A stretch of 64,000 bases of DNA from Apiotrichum sp. Y4204 (GCA_025531455.1 JAMYHL010000070.1:186001-250000), one strand, 5' to 3'; counted from the first letter of the stretch, positions 1-12,541 are shown. Numbers and translations are program-made. The notes: generated by a model not told the origin, from the letters alone.

Positions 1-2903
1 GTTTGACCTTGCTGTTGGAGGGACGTTCTGTGATTTCTGCCAGTTTTCACGTCGGACGGGGAAGACTGATGCTCTGAAGGCCGTCTCTGTTTCGGCCTTT
101 AACTTCATTTTTGCGTCCCATCTCCCCACTGCTTCTTCGCCACAGATTCCCACTCGTGAATGTGCAGCTGGTGCGGATAAAGGCCCTGGGACCATGTGAC
201 GATCGAGTGCTGCGGAGAGGCCCCATGTGGACAACCTCTAGCGCTGTTGCGATAACGTAAAGACAATCGAGCGTTCCGGCCTCCGGCTTCCAAACCAACG
301 GTCCCCAAAGCCTGCCCACGATCCCCAGTCCCACTACTTGCAGCACACATGTGCTCAGCAGTCGAGCTATCAGGCTGAACTGCCATTTTTAGTTTGTGTC
401 ACACAGTTGATGGGAACGTGGTCCATTAGCGCCAACTAGCGGGTAGGCGTCTAGAATCTGTGGAGCATGGACGGACAGTTAAGCCAGGCGTTCGGAGCCC
501 CACATGCTAAACTGCAACGGACGAAGGCTTCGACAGTTCGACAGACTGTGGCTATCAGTCGCCGGCTCCCATCCGGAAGGCCATATCTCGCACCCTGCAG
601 ATTTGCTGATAGCAAACCTGCGTGGGGAATGGCTTTGAGGCCTAGCTCGAGATGTCATACGCGTCGAGCCAGCTCAAACTTAACTCTTGAGCATATCAAC
701 ACATTCAGTCAAGATCAGTGGTTAGGTTTGCATTAACTGTTCAGTTACGTTATGACATTCAAATGTATGGCAGGGGCATTTGCGTGAAACGCTGTTATGA
801 CGCACTCTATTCACGATTCATGATCCACTGTCGCAGCCCGCTGGAGCCAGAACGTGTGCTCTGAGACCTATTCATACCCTTCATACAAGGTTCTATTGTG
901 CTGCATGTGTGCATGTGGTGGTTGGGCCATTCCGGGCGTTGCGCATCCTAGTGCTAGCGCCCCGATGTCAACAAAGGTCTAAGAAGCACGTAAGCTCAAA
1001 GTGCGAAAGGGTTCTAAGCTCCTAAGTAGGTGTGCCAGGGAATGTTGAGCCACTCCGCAGCGATCCGCCAGACTCGGATTCGGCGTAAGTACATCCTAGG
1101 TCAGTCACCGCATGGGGTGACGGTCCGATTGGCTGCATTGGTTGGGAACAAAGACCACAGACATTGCCACCGGCCACGGTTGGGTGTCAGTACCTGGGCC
1201 AACGCCTTGCCGGTGGCGTCCTTTTGGTGGCGTTTGATTGTGAAAGGAGGTTTAGCTTTGTGAATTGAAGTGTGCAAGAGTACGCGGGCGTGCACTGAGG
1301 CAGGGCCGGCCAGCTGGGAAGGGTCGAGAGGCTGAGGAGGTCGGAGAAGCCGACTGGCACACTGGCGCGACTGGGCTGCGTATGCGATGGGTTCTTGATG
1401 CGCATCATAGAAGTTCTTCTTGTCCTGAGACGGACAGCCTACGGCCCGGACTAACTGCATCGCGAGGAACGGCGAATGTAGAGGTCCGTTGGCCGTTGGC
1501 TAGTCGAGACTTGGGCGCTTGGGCACTATAGAGCATCTCTTTGTTCGCTCTCGGCTAGGGCGTTCGAAACGGTGGATGCGTCAACGCGCATTGCTGTACG
1601 CGCTGTGCTGCAAAGCAATGCCCAATGCTCCACAACGATGCGGAAGAGACGCGTCTGGGTGGAAGTGACTTTGCTCAGGACCAGGTCCCCTAGGGGTAGT
1701 CGCTACAGCGTGCATCGGTTTTTTTTTAGCTGCGATTGCCTGCAATGGACCCACACGCCAGGGGTGCTTTGGGGCTGCACTGCACCGGAAGGGGGTAGCG
1801 GTGCGGGCTTCGGGGCCTTTGGAACTGCCGTAAACAACTCGGATTCTGGCAAGTCTGTGCGTGCTTGGGTGTGCTGTCACAAAACCTAAAAGAATCCATG
1901 AGTACCGCAGGGGTTGGCGGCATATTACGATATTGCATCTCCATTGTCCAATTTTACAGTTGATACCGGTGTCCTGCGCGTTCCTGCAATCCTCCTTTTG
2001 TCAGGATCCATAAAACGCCTCCAAAAGTGCCAGCGAAGGGATCAGGGGGGGATCAGGGCCATCGGAGGGAATGTGTCGATGCCCACAGCCACAGGCTGAC
2101 TATGGTCCTCAAGGGATCCAAAGGTCGGTCGGTCACTGGATGCCATCACTGGTTCTGCGCCCAAGCGCGCATCAGAAAGGCACGGACAAGATGATCAGTT
2201 TCTGGTATCTCTCCCTGTTTTTTGATCTGCATCTGCAACTGCTCAACACCGCCGTGCGTTCCAGATGCAACCAAGGCCCAGATTGGAGCACCGGTCTAGC
2301 TATATACCGGTGCGAGGAGAGCACAGGGCAACAGCAGCGCATGAGCCAAAGGGCCAGAGGGCCCACGCAAAAGGGCGGCCGGACAGGGCGCGACATCGAA
2401 TTAAGCCCCGAGATAGAATAGTGCTATCAGGCAGTAGCGTCTATTTAGACGCCACTGCCCGGCGTCCATCCTGTCTCTCTCCCCCCCAGTCCTGGCACAC
2501 ATCCTTCTTCTTCTTTCACGTCCCTTTACCGTTTTTTTCCTTGTTCGTGGTGCTGTAGACTCAGCGCTCCACTTTTGACCGACACATTCTGTTCACAGGT
2601 TAGACAGAATTGCCATCTTTTTTGTCCGCTCCCAAGCCCCAGTTCTTTCGCTTCTGACGATACTCGAGCCAGGACTGAGTCCCGACCGCTGATCCTCACT
2701 GCCTTTCTAAACAGACCTATCAATCCTGTTGATCTCAATCTTACAGATCGACCGCCGTCCTTTTTTTCCCATCTTCTTCATCTGTTCAGCGTGAGAACAG
2801 ATCTAACAACCCGCCCCAGGTCGTTGCTCGTTCACATCGGCCACCTTGCTTGGTTATAGAGCTCCGTTTTTCCTTCTGCCAGCAACATCCTTCTTGGTAC
2901 ACG
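1..2903. other. No supported gene; left flank and 5' region of the glutaredoxin-like gene
   Basis: No ORF here has a recognisable domain, a convincing splice pattern or composition like the neighbouring genes. The first 200 bases contain a 65-codon open frame from base 2 with a CDFC pair of cysteines, which could be the 3' end of a gene lying mostly to the left (see findings). From about 2450 the sequence turns pyrimidine-rich with many TTCTTC/CCTCC runs, typical of a fungal promoter and 5' leader, and it leads to the ATG at 2904. Confidence 0.5.
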
Positions 2904-4047
2904 ATGGCTTCGCCTATCCACTCATTCCTCTTCTCGCCACCTCCTTCCCCTCCAGCCGACGGTGAGGCCCAAGAGTCCGGCCCGTACTCGTCTCTGCGCT
3001 CTCTACTTCCCCGCGACGTTCGCAACTCGTTCGATTACGCCGCCAGCAAATCATTGAAGGCGTCTCCGAAGCTTGGTGAGACCTCGATTCTTCCGTCGCT
3101 GTCGGCTCCCCCTCGGTCCGCAACCCCGTCTCGTGTCTCCGCGAAGGCGTCCAGGCTTGGTCTCAAGGCGCTTGACATTGAGGCCGCCAACCTGCCCACT
3201 ATCCGCCCCCGCCGTCGTCTCTCGCCCCTCATCTCCCCGCGTCTTATCAGGGCTTCCATTCCCCGCCCCATTCTTCGCATGCTAGTCTTTGTCGCCTGCG
3301 TCCTCTCGGGCGTGATGCTCCTCCGTACCGTCACCGACGTGATTCTCCCCGGTGTGCCTCAAGTCGAGGTCATGAATGCTCAGTACGGATACGTTCCTCC
3401 TCAGGCTATCCGCTCCAGGCCTCTTGTTTCCGGTGAGTAATAACATGGCGCAAGGTAGACAGTTTCGAGCTGTCAGAGTTTCCCTGCGATTGTAATGAAC
3501 CAATAAGTGTAACCACTAACGATCTACAGCGCCCCCTCGTACCCAGCGTCCCGTTCACCACCCTCTTCCTCTCTCGCACGAGCTCCTCGCCCTGCAGTCG
3601 TTCATCGTCGAATCGGCGTACCACCACCTTCTCTCCAACGTGGACCCGACTGAGCCTCTCGACGCATCCGATCTCCTTGGGAACAGCGCCCGCCGTCTGG
3701 GCGAGACTGGTTCCGCTCGTGAGCAGCAGTGGCTCGAGGAGGTGGCGGAGGAGAACGCCCACAATGTGGTCCTTTGGTATGCGTCCAACTCGGTCCCTCA
3801 CTACGCAATGGAGGGCGTCACCTCCCGCCATGGGCAGGGGAACCGCCCGACGCTGGTGTCCACGGCTGGCCGCTCCGACGCCCATGTTCTCCGCGGTATC
3901 TTCGCCCGTCTTGGGTTTGACCTCGATGTTGCGCCCGTGCTCGTCATCGGCGGCGAGCCGATCCACGCCACCGCAGATGCCATGGCGGAGCTGCGCTCCA
4001 GCGGCAAACTCGCGGCCAAGCTTGGCAGCATTGGCTGGCGCGTCTAA
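2904..4047 (+). CDS. Membrane-anchored glutaredoxin-like protein lacking the active-site cysteine
   Basis: Two exons (2904-3432, 3530-4047; GTGAGT donor, TACAG acceptor) give 348 residues. The N-terminal ~120 residues are Pro/Ser/Arg-rich. A hydrophobic segment (about residues 125-143, RMLVFVACVLSGVMLL) follows, so the topology resembles the type II single-pass ER/Golgi glutaredoxins Grx6/Grx7 of yeasts. The C-terminal ~110 residues have the thioredoxin-fold order of a glutaredoxin: a first strand NVVLWYAS, a cis-proline segment VAPVLVIGGEPI, and an ending ELRSSGKLAAKLGSIGW like the family's last helix. The position of the CPYC/CxxS motif reads VPHY, and the second exon encodes no cysteine at all, so thiol-disulphide or Fe-S chemistry of the usual kind is unlikely. 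The function may be structural or regulatory. The fold assignment is by eye. Confidence 0.72.
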
Positions 4048-4544
4048 AACATAGAGGAGAAAAGAGTTGTTGTGCCATATCACCAGTAATTTCATTGTCA
4101 CCATACATCACGATAGCATGCATTTCGTCACACGAACACTCTTCCCGCTGCATGCGCTTATCTTTTTGAATCGATTGTTGGTGCTGTTGAATGAAGGCTG
4201 AGCGCGACGAGAACCCGGATCTGGGATGCAGGATGGGTATGCAGATGCATGCATGCTCGATCGCTCGACCTAACGACATGTCAAACGGTCAAGCCGACGT
4301 CATACCACGTGACTAACTAATGAGGTGTAGTTATGATTACTGCCAGGCACTTTGACCTGATAACGGTCGCGCCGCGACGCGTTCACCTCTCACTCAGCTT
4401 GCCACAATGTTGATGACCTCAAACGTCTCCAACTTACTACCAACCACTCTCACTCTCACGGGCCTCTTCTTTTTGATCTCTCATCCACACCACACATCTT
4501 CTCGGCTCCATTTCACTGCATCCAGGCGCTAAAGCAGAGTGACA

Positions 4545-6639
4545 ATGTCGCACGTCACTTTTGACAACAGTGGGTTCAGCTGGATTTCACACATGATAGC
4601 TGCTTACAAGTCCAGTTTTCATTGGCGACTCGGGAGAGCTGGGAAGTGAGTGCTGGCGATGACTGGCGCTCGAGCCATTGTCATTCTACTTTCTTTCTAA
4701 TGATGCTCACACTACTCTCAGAGCTCCGTTTCAACCCGGCTGGTTTCGGATGGAAGTCGTACCGTGAGGGCGACAACACGCCGACCACCTTCAACGGGTC
4801 GGATGTCCGCGGCGCAACCTGGCTGCGGTGAGTGATTGCCGCTGGGGTGGCGACATCGTACACCCACCAGAGTAATGCTGATATCGTCCCAGGGTTGCGC
4901 GCAACTTTCAGCTTCGTCTCTCGATGCGCACACCCGACAAGCCGCGCGTCACTTTCGATGGCTTCAAGCGTGATGTTAGTTGGAGGAATCAGCCGGTAAC
5001 TGACAAGAACAGGAGTTTGACAAGCTGAAGCGCACCCTCGAAGAGTACTTCTCCATTAAGCTGGATCATCGGGACATCAGCATCAAGGGGTGGAACTGGG
5101 GCAAGGCCACAGTCGAGAGTAGGTTTTGATGGTCTAACCTCTTCTAACCTGCCAGACAACGACCTCGTGTTCGAGGTGCAACACAAGACGGCGTTCGAGC
5201 TGCCTCTTGACCAGGTGGCGAACTCGAACATTGCGGGAAAGAACGAGGTCGCCGTGGAGCTAAAACCGAGTAGTATCCCGACCGTTAGTGGTGGACGTGA
5301 GCCTGACGAGCTCGTCGAAGTGCGCTTCTATGTTCCGACCAAGAATAAGAAGGAGAAGGAACGCGGGAGCGGCGATGAGGAAGAGCCAGCGGAAGAGAGC
5401 GATGAGGAGAGGGACGAAGAGGGCAACATCATCAGCGCTGCTGAGGCCCTGCACAACCTGATCAAAGAAAAGGCGGACATCAGCGCTGCTGTCGGCGACA
5501 GCATTGTCGTGTTCGATGAGGTCCTCATTGTTACTCCCCGTGGTCGTTTCTCTATCGAGTTCTTCCACGAGTCGCTCCGGCTGCTTGGAAAGAGCACAGA
5601 CTACCGCATTCCTTTCACCTCCATCAACCGCATCTTCCTACTCCCCCGTTTGGACGACCTCCACGTTCAGCTTGTTCTCGGACTCGACCCTCCTATCCGC
5701 CAGGGAGCAACCCGTTATCCTTTCCTTGTCGCCCAGTGGCCCAAGGACGAGGAGGTTGACGCTGAACTCAACCTCGATGACGAGGAGATCGCAAAGTACC
5801 CTGAACTGCAGAGGACGTACCAGGCGCCGACCTTCCAAGTCATTTCGCGTGTCCTCAAGGCTCTCACCGGGAAGAAGGTCACCCCTCCTGGCAGCTTCCG
5901 CAACGCGCAGGGCGTCAATGGTCTTAAGGCAAACGTCAAGGCCGCCCAGGGCGAGCTCTACTTCCTTGAGAAGGGGCTGATCTTCATCTCAAAGCAGCCG
6001 ATTCTTATCGACTTTAGCAAGACGGAGAGCATCGCCTTTTCCCGTATCGGTGGCGGTATAGCCTCAGCGCGTACCTTTGACATGCGCGTTGTGTCCAAGA
6101 TGGGTCTTCCCGACACTGTCTTCACTGCCCTCAACAAGGAGGAGATTGGTCCCATCTCGCAGTACCTCGCCAGCAAGAATGTGCGCCTGAAGAACGAGAT
6201 GGAAGACTCGATGGAGGTTGACAATGTCATCGACGACGATCTCTCGGACGATGATGACGACGTCTCGATCAACTCGGAGGACGAGGGCAAGAAGAAGAAG
6301 AAGAAGGGCACCCAGGCAAAGGCGCGCAAGCCGGCAGACGAGGAGAGCGAGTCGGGTGAGTCAACATCGAGCGCATCTCGTGGTCAAACATGACTGCCTG
6401 ATTTACATCACAACTTGCGCTGACAAACAGACGATGAGGACTTCATGGACGAGTCGTCGGACGGAGGCTCTCCCAGCGAGTCGGACGATGATGACGACGA
6501 CAGCGGTTTCGCGTCTGACGCCTCGGATCCCATGATGGAGGAGCTCCGCAAGAAGCAGGAGACGAAGAAGAAGAAGAAGGCTGCCGACAGTGGTGACGAG
6601 GCGCCCAAGAAGAAGAAGGCCAAGATGGACGTCGACTAG
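4545..6639 (+). CDS. POB3: FACT complex subunit Pob3 (SSRP1 family)
   Basis: Seven exons (4545-4569, 4616-4645, 4722-4827, 4893-4974, 5013-5118, 5156-6355, 6431-6639) encode 585 residues. The product is the smaller subunit of FACT, the nuclear histone chaperone that loosens and rebuilds nucleosomes for RNA polymerase II and replication. The start gives MSHVTFDNIFIGDSGELGK, followed by the family's FGWKSYREG and VARNFQLRLSMRTPDKPRVTF. The middle tandem-PH domain contains GDSIVVFDEVLIVTPRGRFS and FLLPRLDDLHVQLVLGLDPP, near-invariant in fungal Pob3. The tail is acidic (EEESDEERDEEG, DDDLSDDDDD) then lysine-rich, with no HMG box, as in yeast Pob3 rather than animal SSRP1. The first two exons are only 25 and 30 bases; they were chosen because only this splice choice keeps phase and restores the conserved N-terminal strand. 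Confidence 0.95.
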
Positions 6640-7010
6640 GCGCAACGCGACTAGGCTGCGATGAAGTCACTGATGTACGACGGAGAGAAGGAGACCTTGT
6701 GAGGCTCCAGTGCGTGCTCGCAGGCGGTGCGGCACGTTGTAGCATTATAGAGCGATGCATCTGTCAGGAGATAGGTGACACGCTCAGTCTGGCTCCATTG
6801 GTAAATGTTTCTCTACGCGAGCAATGGCGTCCCTTCAACCGCAACTGATCATGGCCTTCATCGATCCCTTCAACACCCACCCCGCGATCTTCCATTCTTC
6901 AATTTCGCTGATTGTCCCTCACTCGCGCGTGCCTGGCCCCGCGCCCGCGCGCCCCGCGACCCCAATCTCCCGTCAGCAAAAAGGTTGGCTGGAGGAACTG
7001 AATCCTCTTT
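6640..7010. other. POB3 3' flank, no gene seen
   Basis: About 370 bases between the POB3 stop and the tRNA-Leu gene. It should hold the POB3 3' UTR and the tRNA's downstream flank. No ORF with protein-like composition was found on either strand. Confidence 0.5.
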
Positions 7011-7099
7011 TGACGAGAGTGGGATTCGAACCCACGTCCGAAGACTGCGGAAGGGGATAAACCTTAACACAGCGCCTTAGACCGCTCGGCCATCTCGCC
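7011..7099 (-). tRNA. tRNA-Leu(AAG) with an 11-base intron
   Basis: On the minus strand the acceptor arms GGCGAGA and TCTCGTC pair over seven positions (one G-T), with discriminator A. The D-arm GCC-GAGCGGTCTAA-GGC and T-arm GTGGG-TTCGAAT-CCCAC are canonical, as is the class II variable arm expected of leucine tRNAs. The anticodon stem is CTGTG/CGCAG. Between its strands lie 18 bases, fitting loop TT-AAG-G...C interrupted after position 37 by 11 bases (TTTATCCCCTT). Anticodon AAG reads leucine CTY codons. Length 89 bases without CCA. Confidence 0.9.
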
Positions 7100-9034
7100 G
7101 ATTACGTAAATAAGATTGGCCGCTTGACCGGGTTTTGTCATGACGAAGTAGTTAGAGCAATTGCGCAAAGTCTGCAGTTGTGGAAATCGGTCAGACATGA
7201 AGGTCAGCGGTCGCCTAGGTGGATCAGTGGCGCGTAGAAGCGGTAGCTGCATTCGGGTGTACCCGGATCAGCGCGGACCGCGGGTAAGGTCCTGCGCAGG
7301 GAACAGCAGACGGGTTGGCGCACACGTGCCTACCCTTGCGGCAAGTTGCGGCAAGTCTGCAAGTTTGGGCCGCGAGGGTACACGAGAAAGGTGCACGCCA
7401 TGGACGCGATAGCGGCACGCCAATCGATGCCGAGCACGCTAAATTGCGTCGCCATCGTGGTCGTCGGACCGGACCGACAAGCCCAATCTGGCCAGTCTTC
7501 CGGACCATGGGCACGGACTCGCGGGCAGCGGGCTGCGACTCGCTCAGGTGCTGGCTCGCAAGCTCGCAAGCTCGCAAGTCTCGCCACCGGCGCAGCGTCC
7601 CCACGGGGTCGGGGTATCTTGCAGGGATGCGCCGCGCCAACGGGACAGTGGGGCAAGTGCCGCCCGGAAGAGCGACGAGTCGATGGACGGCGACACCGAG
7701 CAACGTGCCCACCGGCAAGCTACGACGAGCGAGCTTGTGTAGGGAATGCACATTGCACGATAAATGGGTCTGGATCGCGACGTGGCGTCGGAGGAATATT
7801 CCGAGTAGCTCGCAGGCACGACACGGGTTCCTTGGCAAGTTAACACGGCCATGTGCGGCGCGCACGTACACGCATCTAATGATCCTTCGAACAATATGGT
7901 CCGAGCGCGTGCACCGTTTCATCAACGCGCCAGAAGCTCTATTCACACTCGAACATACTCGCTGCATTGCTTGGCAAAGTCTCCCACTCCGATACGCGTT
8001 TGTTCTAGCCTGATTCCAGACCGTTACGGCCAAGTGGCGTCTGTTCACCACCCTGACTCGCTCCCGGTTTCCCATAGCTGTCCGTGGACAACTGAGTACT
8101 GTTGCCGCTGTTCGGTTGCGGCTTGTCCGAGGTCGTATTCTTAGCGCTCCGGGAAGCTCTACGCCAATCGCCGACGTGGGCCGTAGTGGTACAGAAAAGC
8201 TCAGAATAGTGTGTGAGTGAGCGCATACTAACCCACGCAATCGGTGATGATTAGGAGGCGTTAGCTGCATACCGTTGGATATTCCTGGTGACTGCCGCTC
8301 GGGGGGGCGGCGTGCCGATCTTTTCCACGATATCGGCCGCGATCCGTGATCAGCTGGTGTGCACGTGTCCAAACAAAAGTTTCAGCCCAAAAATTACGTG
8401 CACCCAAATACCAGATGATGCATGTCTTCTACACAGGCGCTTACTGTCCTTTTATGCAAAGCGTCTACCTGTTTTATGCTTGGGCCTCAAGGAAGAGTAC
8501 ACAGAGTCGATCTGCGTTCCCATCACTGTGCATCTGATGAGCACGTATTTCTCCGCCTCCGGTGTCTCCTTGCCAACGCTCAGTGTCGTCAGAACGCTGG
8601 TGGAGGCAATCCCGAGGGCCGAGGCAGGCAATCCCGGCCAGAGGGACCAGAGGCCAGAGAGGCCAGAGACAGGCGTGGAGGTAGGCTCAGGGACGGCGCA
8701 CGGCCTGGCGTTTGGGCGATCACCGCCGCAGCTCGCAGCAGCCACGCTTATTAGCATAGCCCCCACCTCCACATCTATTATCGTGATTTCTGGGATCGCA
8801 ATCTCGGTCGGCTCTTGAACGCTTTTATTTTTTTTTGTTTGGGTGCAACACCAGTTGGAGTCATACGCAATAGTACTGTCGCCATAGTGGAAAAAGTGCT
8901 CCAACGCGTGTCGTCCAGCATCAGCTGATGCTTCTCGAACGTCCGTGCGTTGCATTTCTCATCACCACCATCACCATCTACTAGAGTATCACCAGAAACA
9001 TAGCGACGCCGTGTCGCCAATACCACCGCCCACG
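7100..9034. other. Intergenic region without supported genes
   Basis: About 1.9 kb. Long open frames exist on both strands (for instance 7224-8372 minus), but they are Arg/Cys/His-rich translations of GC-rich DNA with no domain, no introns and poor start contexts. A short direct repeat, three copies of GCTCGCAA, lies at 7554-7577. The last ~200 bases are the probable promoter and leader of the arrestin gene, including a CATCACCACCATCACCATC run just after 8958. Confidence 0.5.
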
Positions 9035-11068
9035 ATGCTGCGCTACCTCTCTCCAGGCCGCGGGTCGTCGGCCCACCACGCACGCCAGTCGGACCAGGCG
9101 GTACTCACGCTTCATGTGCCCAACTACGGCCTGATCATCATGGCCGCCCCAGGGCAAGAGGAGGGCAACGAGCCAAACGGCGACTTCTCCCCGCGCGCCG
9201 ACCACATGCTCCACGGCGAGCTCGAGGTCCGCCTCCCCGGCTCCGTGCCCCGCCGCTGCAAGGCGATCCGCGTCGGCTTCCGCACAGTCATTACCCTCGA
9301 CGTGGAACGCAAGCGCCGCGAGCGCGAGGAGGACATTCTCTTCGAGCGCAAAGTCGAGATTGACGCCAACCCCGAAGACGGCATCGTCCTTCACCCCGGC
9401 TCCCAGCGGTGAGCATCTAGCCGTACCGTACCACCTACTGACAACAGCTTTGATTTTACCATTATCCTCCCTGGGAACCTCGCGCCGCACGACTGGCACC
9501 CGAACGGGACGATTCAGCACTACCTGTACGCGGAGCTCGAGGGTCTCCCCGAGCCCGCCGACTTTGGGATGAGCCGCGTCGGCTCGTCCACTTCCCTCTT
9601 CTCGTTTCGCACCTCGTCGCGCGCGCGGACAACGGCAAACACGGGCTCTAACTCGCGCGCGACCTCCCGGTCCCGCAACCCAAGCCGCGCCGGCTCGCGA
9701 CCTGGATCCCGCGCGCCGTCTCCAGGTCCATCACGCCGTTCAGTGGCGCAGACTGCACCGGCTTCAGGGGCCGCGTCCCCGCGCCTAGGGGTGCAGAATC
9801 TCAGCCCGGCACCGCACGCGCTCGCGGGCGCGCTCGCCAACCTCAACCTCGACCCGAACGGGACTGCACCAATGACGGCGTCGCCCCTCCCGTCTCCCGG
9901 TCTTCCGGGCGTCCCGCCACCGTCCCTCTCTGCGCGGCACTCCCTGGCCATTGCCCGCGAGGACCTCCCCCGCACACCGAGCTACGAGAATGCCATGGCG
10001 GCAGGCGCGGCAGGCACGCCGGGAACTCCGGGGACTGGGCGGTCGTCTGGGGCGGACACGCCGCCTGACTGGCTGAACGGCATGACGAGGGTCAACCGCA
10101 AGCTCATGCTCGTGTACAACCCCGATCTCTCTGGCGGGGCGAGCGGGTTCGACGACGAGACGAACGGATACGTCAAGGGCCTCGGCGTGTGGGACTGGAG
10201 CATGATCAGTGATGTGGTGAGTGCCCCGGACAGCGCAGTAGGGGCAACAGCTGACAACTAGTGGTCGATCTCGGCGCTTCTCGGGACACATCTCAAGATC
10301 ACGTCTATCCCCGCGAAGACGACCATCTTCGCTATGCGCGTCTTGCTCGCGCAGACGCACTCCATCATCTCCCCCCGCGACACCGAAGGGACCAACAAAG
10401 TGGAAGGCACGCGCCACTTCTGCATTGCTGAGGCAGGCAAGCGTCCGCCTCCGGGCCACCACCACCCGGACCGACACTACCCAGCGCTCTGGCGCGGGAC
10501 TGGCGTGCCAGGCGGGAAGGACGAGGCTGTCCCGGGAACGGACGGTGGCGAGCTCACGATCGACACGCACGGCCGTCTGCCCACCGACGACGTCGGGCGG
10601 CCAAGCACACTTCCCGGTGTGGTCACGCCGATAAAAGTGAGCCACAACATCGCGCTCGAGGTGTACTTCTCCGTGTGGGCGGAGGACGACCGCGGCGAGG
10701 CGATGAAGCTTCCCGGGCCAGGCGGCCTGCGCCTCCTCCGCGTCTCGCGGCCTGTTACTCTCCCATCGTGCACCCTCGTCCCACAAATCATCGATTTGCC
10801 GCGGTACGGCGACCACGAAAAGGACCCGTTCGCGCCGCCGACGCCGAGTGTCCTCCCTGAGGAGAACCAGAGCTTTGGGTGGACGCACTGCGCGTGCGGG
10901 ATGAAGCTCGACGAGATGCAGACGCGTATGAAGGCTGCGACGGTTGCCGAGCGCGGTGCGCAGCGCACGGACAGCACGACGTCGCTTGCGGACATGTTTG
11001 CGGCCGCGCAGGCGGCGGACAAGGCCCACGCGGACCGTGGGCGGCAGAGACGGAACGGGAGCGTGTAG
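9035..11068 (+). CDS. Arrestin-like trafficking adaptor (LDB19/ART1-type)
   Basis: Three exons (9035-9408, 9448-10216, 10262-11068) encode 649 residues. Residues 1-140 begin MLRYLSPGRG and contain a beta-rich arrestin N-lobe: VLTLHVPNYGLI, LHGELEVRLPGSVPRRCKAIRVGFRT and FDFTIILPGNLAPHDWHPNGTIQHYLYAELEG. The last segment is the N-to-C-lobe pattern typical of alpha-arrestins. A long Ser/Arg/Pro-rich disordered insert (about residues 155-290) follows. The C-lobe starts around WSISALLGTHLKITSIPAKTTIF and has KVSHNIALEVYFSVW. ART-family adaptors recruit Rsp5-type ubiquitin ligases to plasma-membrane transporters. No PPxY motif is obvious in the parts read, so the route of ligase recruitment is open. 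The LDB19 subfamily call is by resemblance and less certain than arrestin fold membership. Confidence 0.72.
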
Positions 11069-11724
11069 AACACTGTATAGTATACATTAGACGGACAATC
11101 CATTGCGCACAAGTATCATAGACACCGGTACACATATAATGCACACCTCATCTTGTACGAAGATTGCTGCAGAGGACATCGGTGACCTATCGGGGACTCA
11201 TGTCAATTGATACTCCTGGAGGTGAGCCCTCGGCCTCGGATAAGGGCTCGGACTTGCATCGCTGTTAACCTCGGAGAGGGTGCTAGGCCTTCGGGGACCG
11301 TCCTCATCACGGCGGCGCCGCCGTCATGACGCATGCGAAGCCGGCAAACATGCATTACATGATCCTTTAGAAACCATGCGTCGATAAGCTTCTATTCTCT
11401 ATTGTTCTGAAATCAACTTCCGAATAACCTACCCTGGGCAGCACAACCTAGCTTGCTTGCTTACCCACCAACCCCCAATTCAAACGCCGTCCATTGCCCG
11501 GACATGCCCGAAGAGGGCCCGAAGCCGATGCGACGTCACTGCCCATAAGCGCGCATGGCGCGTATCGCGGGGCCTCCGACCCAACCCAACGAGGATATAA
11601 GTCGTGCATGGCCCATCTGGGCAGCTCATACATGGCACTACCCCGTTCATTACTACGCCTACCCCGCCTTCCATCCTCCTCGTCCTCATTCTCACTCTCA
11701 CTCTCCGCACTCGCACGCTCAACC
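11069..11724. other. Spacer and promoter of the methyltransferase gene
   Basis: About 650 bases. No coding potential was recognised. The final 100 bases are rich in CTCTCAC/CCTCC runs just before the ATG at 11725, consistent with a pyrimidine-rich leader. Confidence 0.45.
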
Positions 11725-12541
11725 ATGTCCGAAGTCAAGCCCACCGACGAGGCCAACTACCCCCGTATGCCCTCCCTGCGTTTCACCTCACTAACCCCCA
11801 GAGATGTGGGAGCACCGCTGGACGAGCGGCGCGACGCACTGGGACCAGGCGCAGTCGCACACTGCGCTCGTCGAGTTCCTCGACTCGGACGCAAGCGACA
11901 AGGCTGGCGTGCCGCGCAAGGGGCGCGCGTTCATTCCCGGCTGTGGACAGGTGAGATTTCTGAGTGTGGATGGGGGCTGTTCATGGTTTTTCCTAAGCTC
12001 ACGCCCCAGGGCTACGACGTCGACCTCTTTGCGCGCCGCGGCCTCGACTCTGTCGGGCTCGACGTCGCGCCGACGGGCGTCGCGGCCGCGAACAAGTGGC
12101 TCGCATCGCAGACTGATCGCCCCGCGGGCGTTACTGCCGAAGTCGTCGAGGGCGATTTCTTCAAGTACGATGCTGGTGAGGGCTTTGACCTCATCTACGA
12201 CTACACGTGAGTGGAGTGAAATAAAGCGGGTTGTCTCTTTTCGAATCTCCTCTGATGGCAGCTTCCTCTGCGCTCTTCCTCCTACCATGCGCAAGCAGTG
12301 GGGCGAGCGCATGACGGCGCTCTCGCGCGCCGCGCCGACGACCCGCCTCATCACCCTCATGTACCCCCTGAACGGCAACCCGCCGCCCTTCGGCCCGCCC
12401 TTCTCCCTCACCGAGGACGACTACAACACCTTCCTCGGCGACAACTGGGAACGCGTGTACGAGAACAAGATTCCCGACGAGCGCCGCCGCAAGGGCCCGC
12501 CTGGCGACGAGAAGCTCGTCGTCTGGAAGCGTAAGCTGTAA
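11725..12541 (+). CDS. Thiol/thiopurine methyltransferase family protein (SAM-dependent)
   Basis: Four exons (11725-11764, 11802-11950, 12010-12206, 12262-12541) encode 221 residues. The start of the core, MWEHRWTSGATHWDQAQSHTALVEFL, matches the W-(x)n-WD opening of TPMT-family thiol and halide methyltransferases. The SAM-binding motif I is RAFIPGCGQGYDVDLFARRG, split by an intron after CGQ. It is followed by SVGLDVAPTGVAAANKWL and by EVVEGDFFKYDAGEGFDLIYDYTFLCALPP, the acidic motif II and the Phe/Leu-rich strand. The C-terminus, NWERVYENKIPDERRRKG and KLVVWKRKL, also fits. Known members methylate thiols, thiocyanate or halide ions, or thiopurines; the substrate cannot be told from sequence. 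The protein is likely cytosolic, with no targeting signal seen. Confidence 0.88.

Noticed and set aside
7224..8372. 382-codon open frame on the minus strand, with another long frame (7315-8013) on the plus strand
   Set aside because: Both are Arg/Cys/His-rich, overlap each other, lack introns in an intron-dense genome and show no domain. They are explained by GC-rich, stop-poor DNA.
9785..11029. 414-codon minus open frame opposite the arrestin gene
   Set aside because: A mirror frame of a GC-rich coding region; the plus strand has conserved arrestin motifs and phase-consistent introns.
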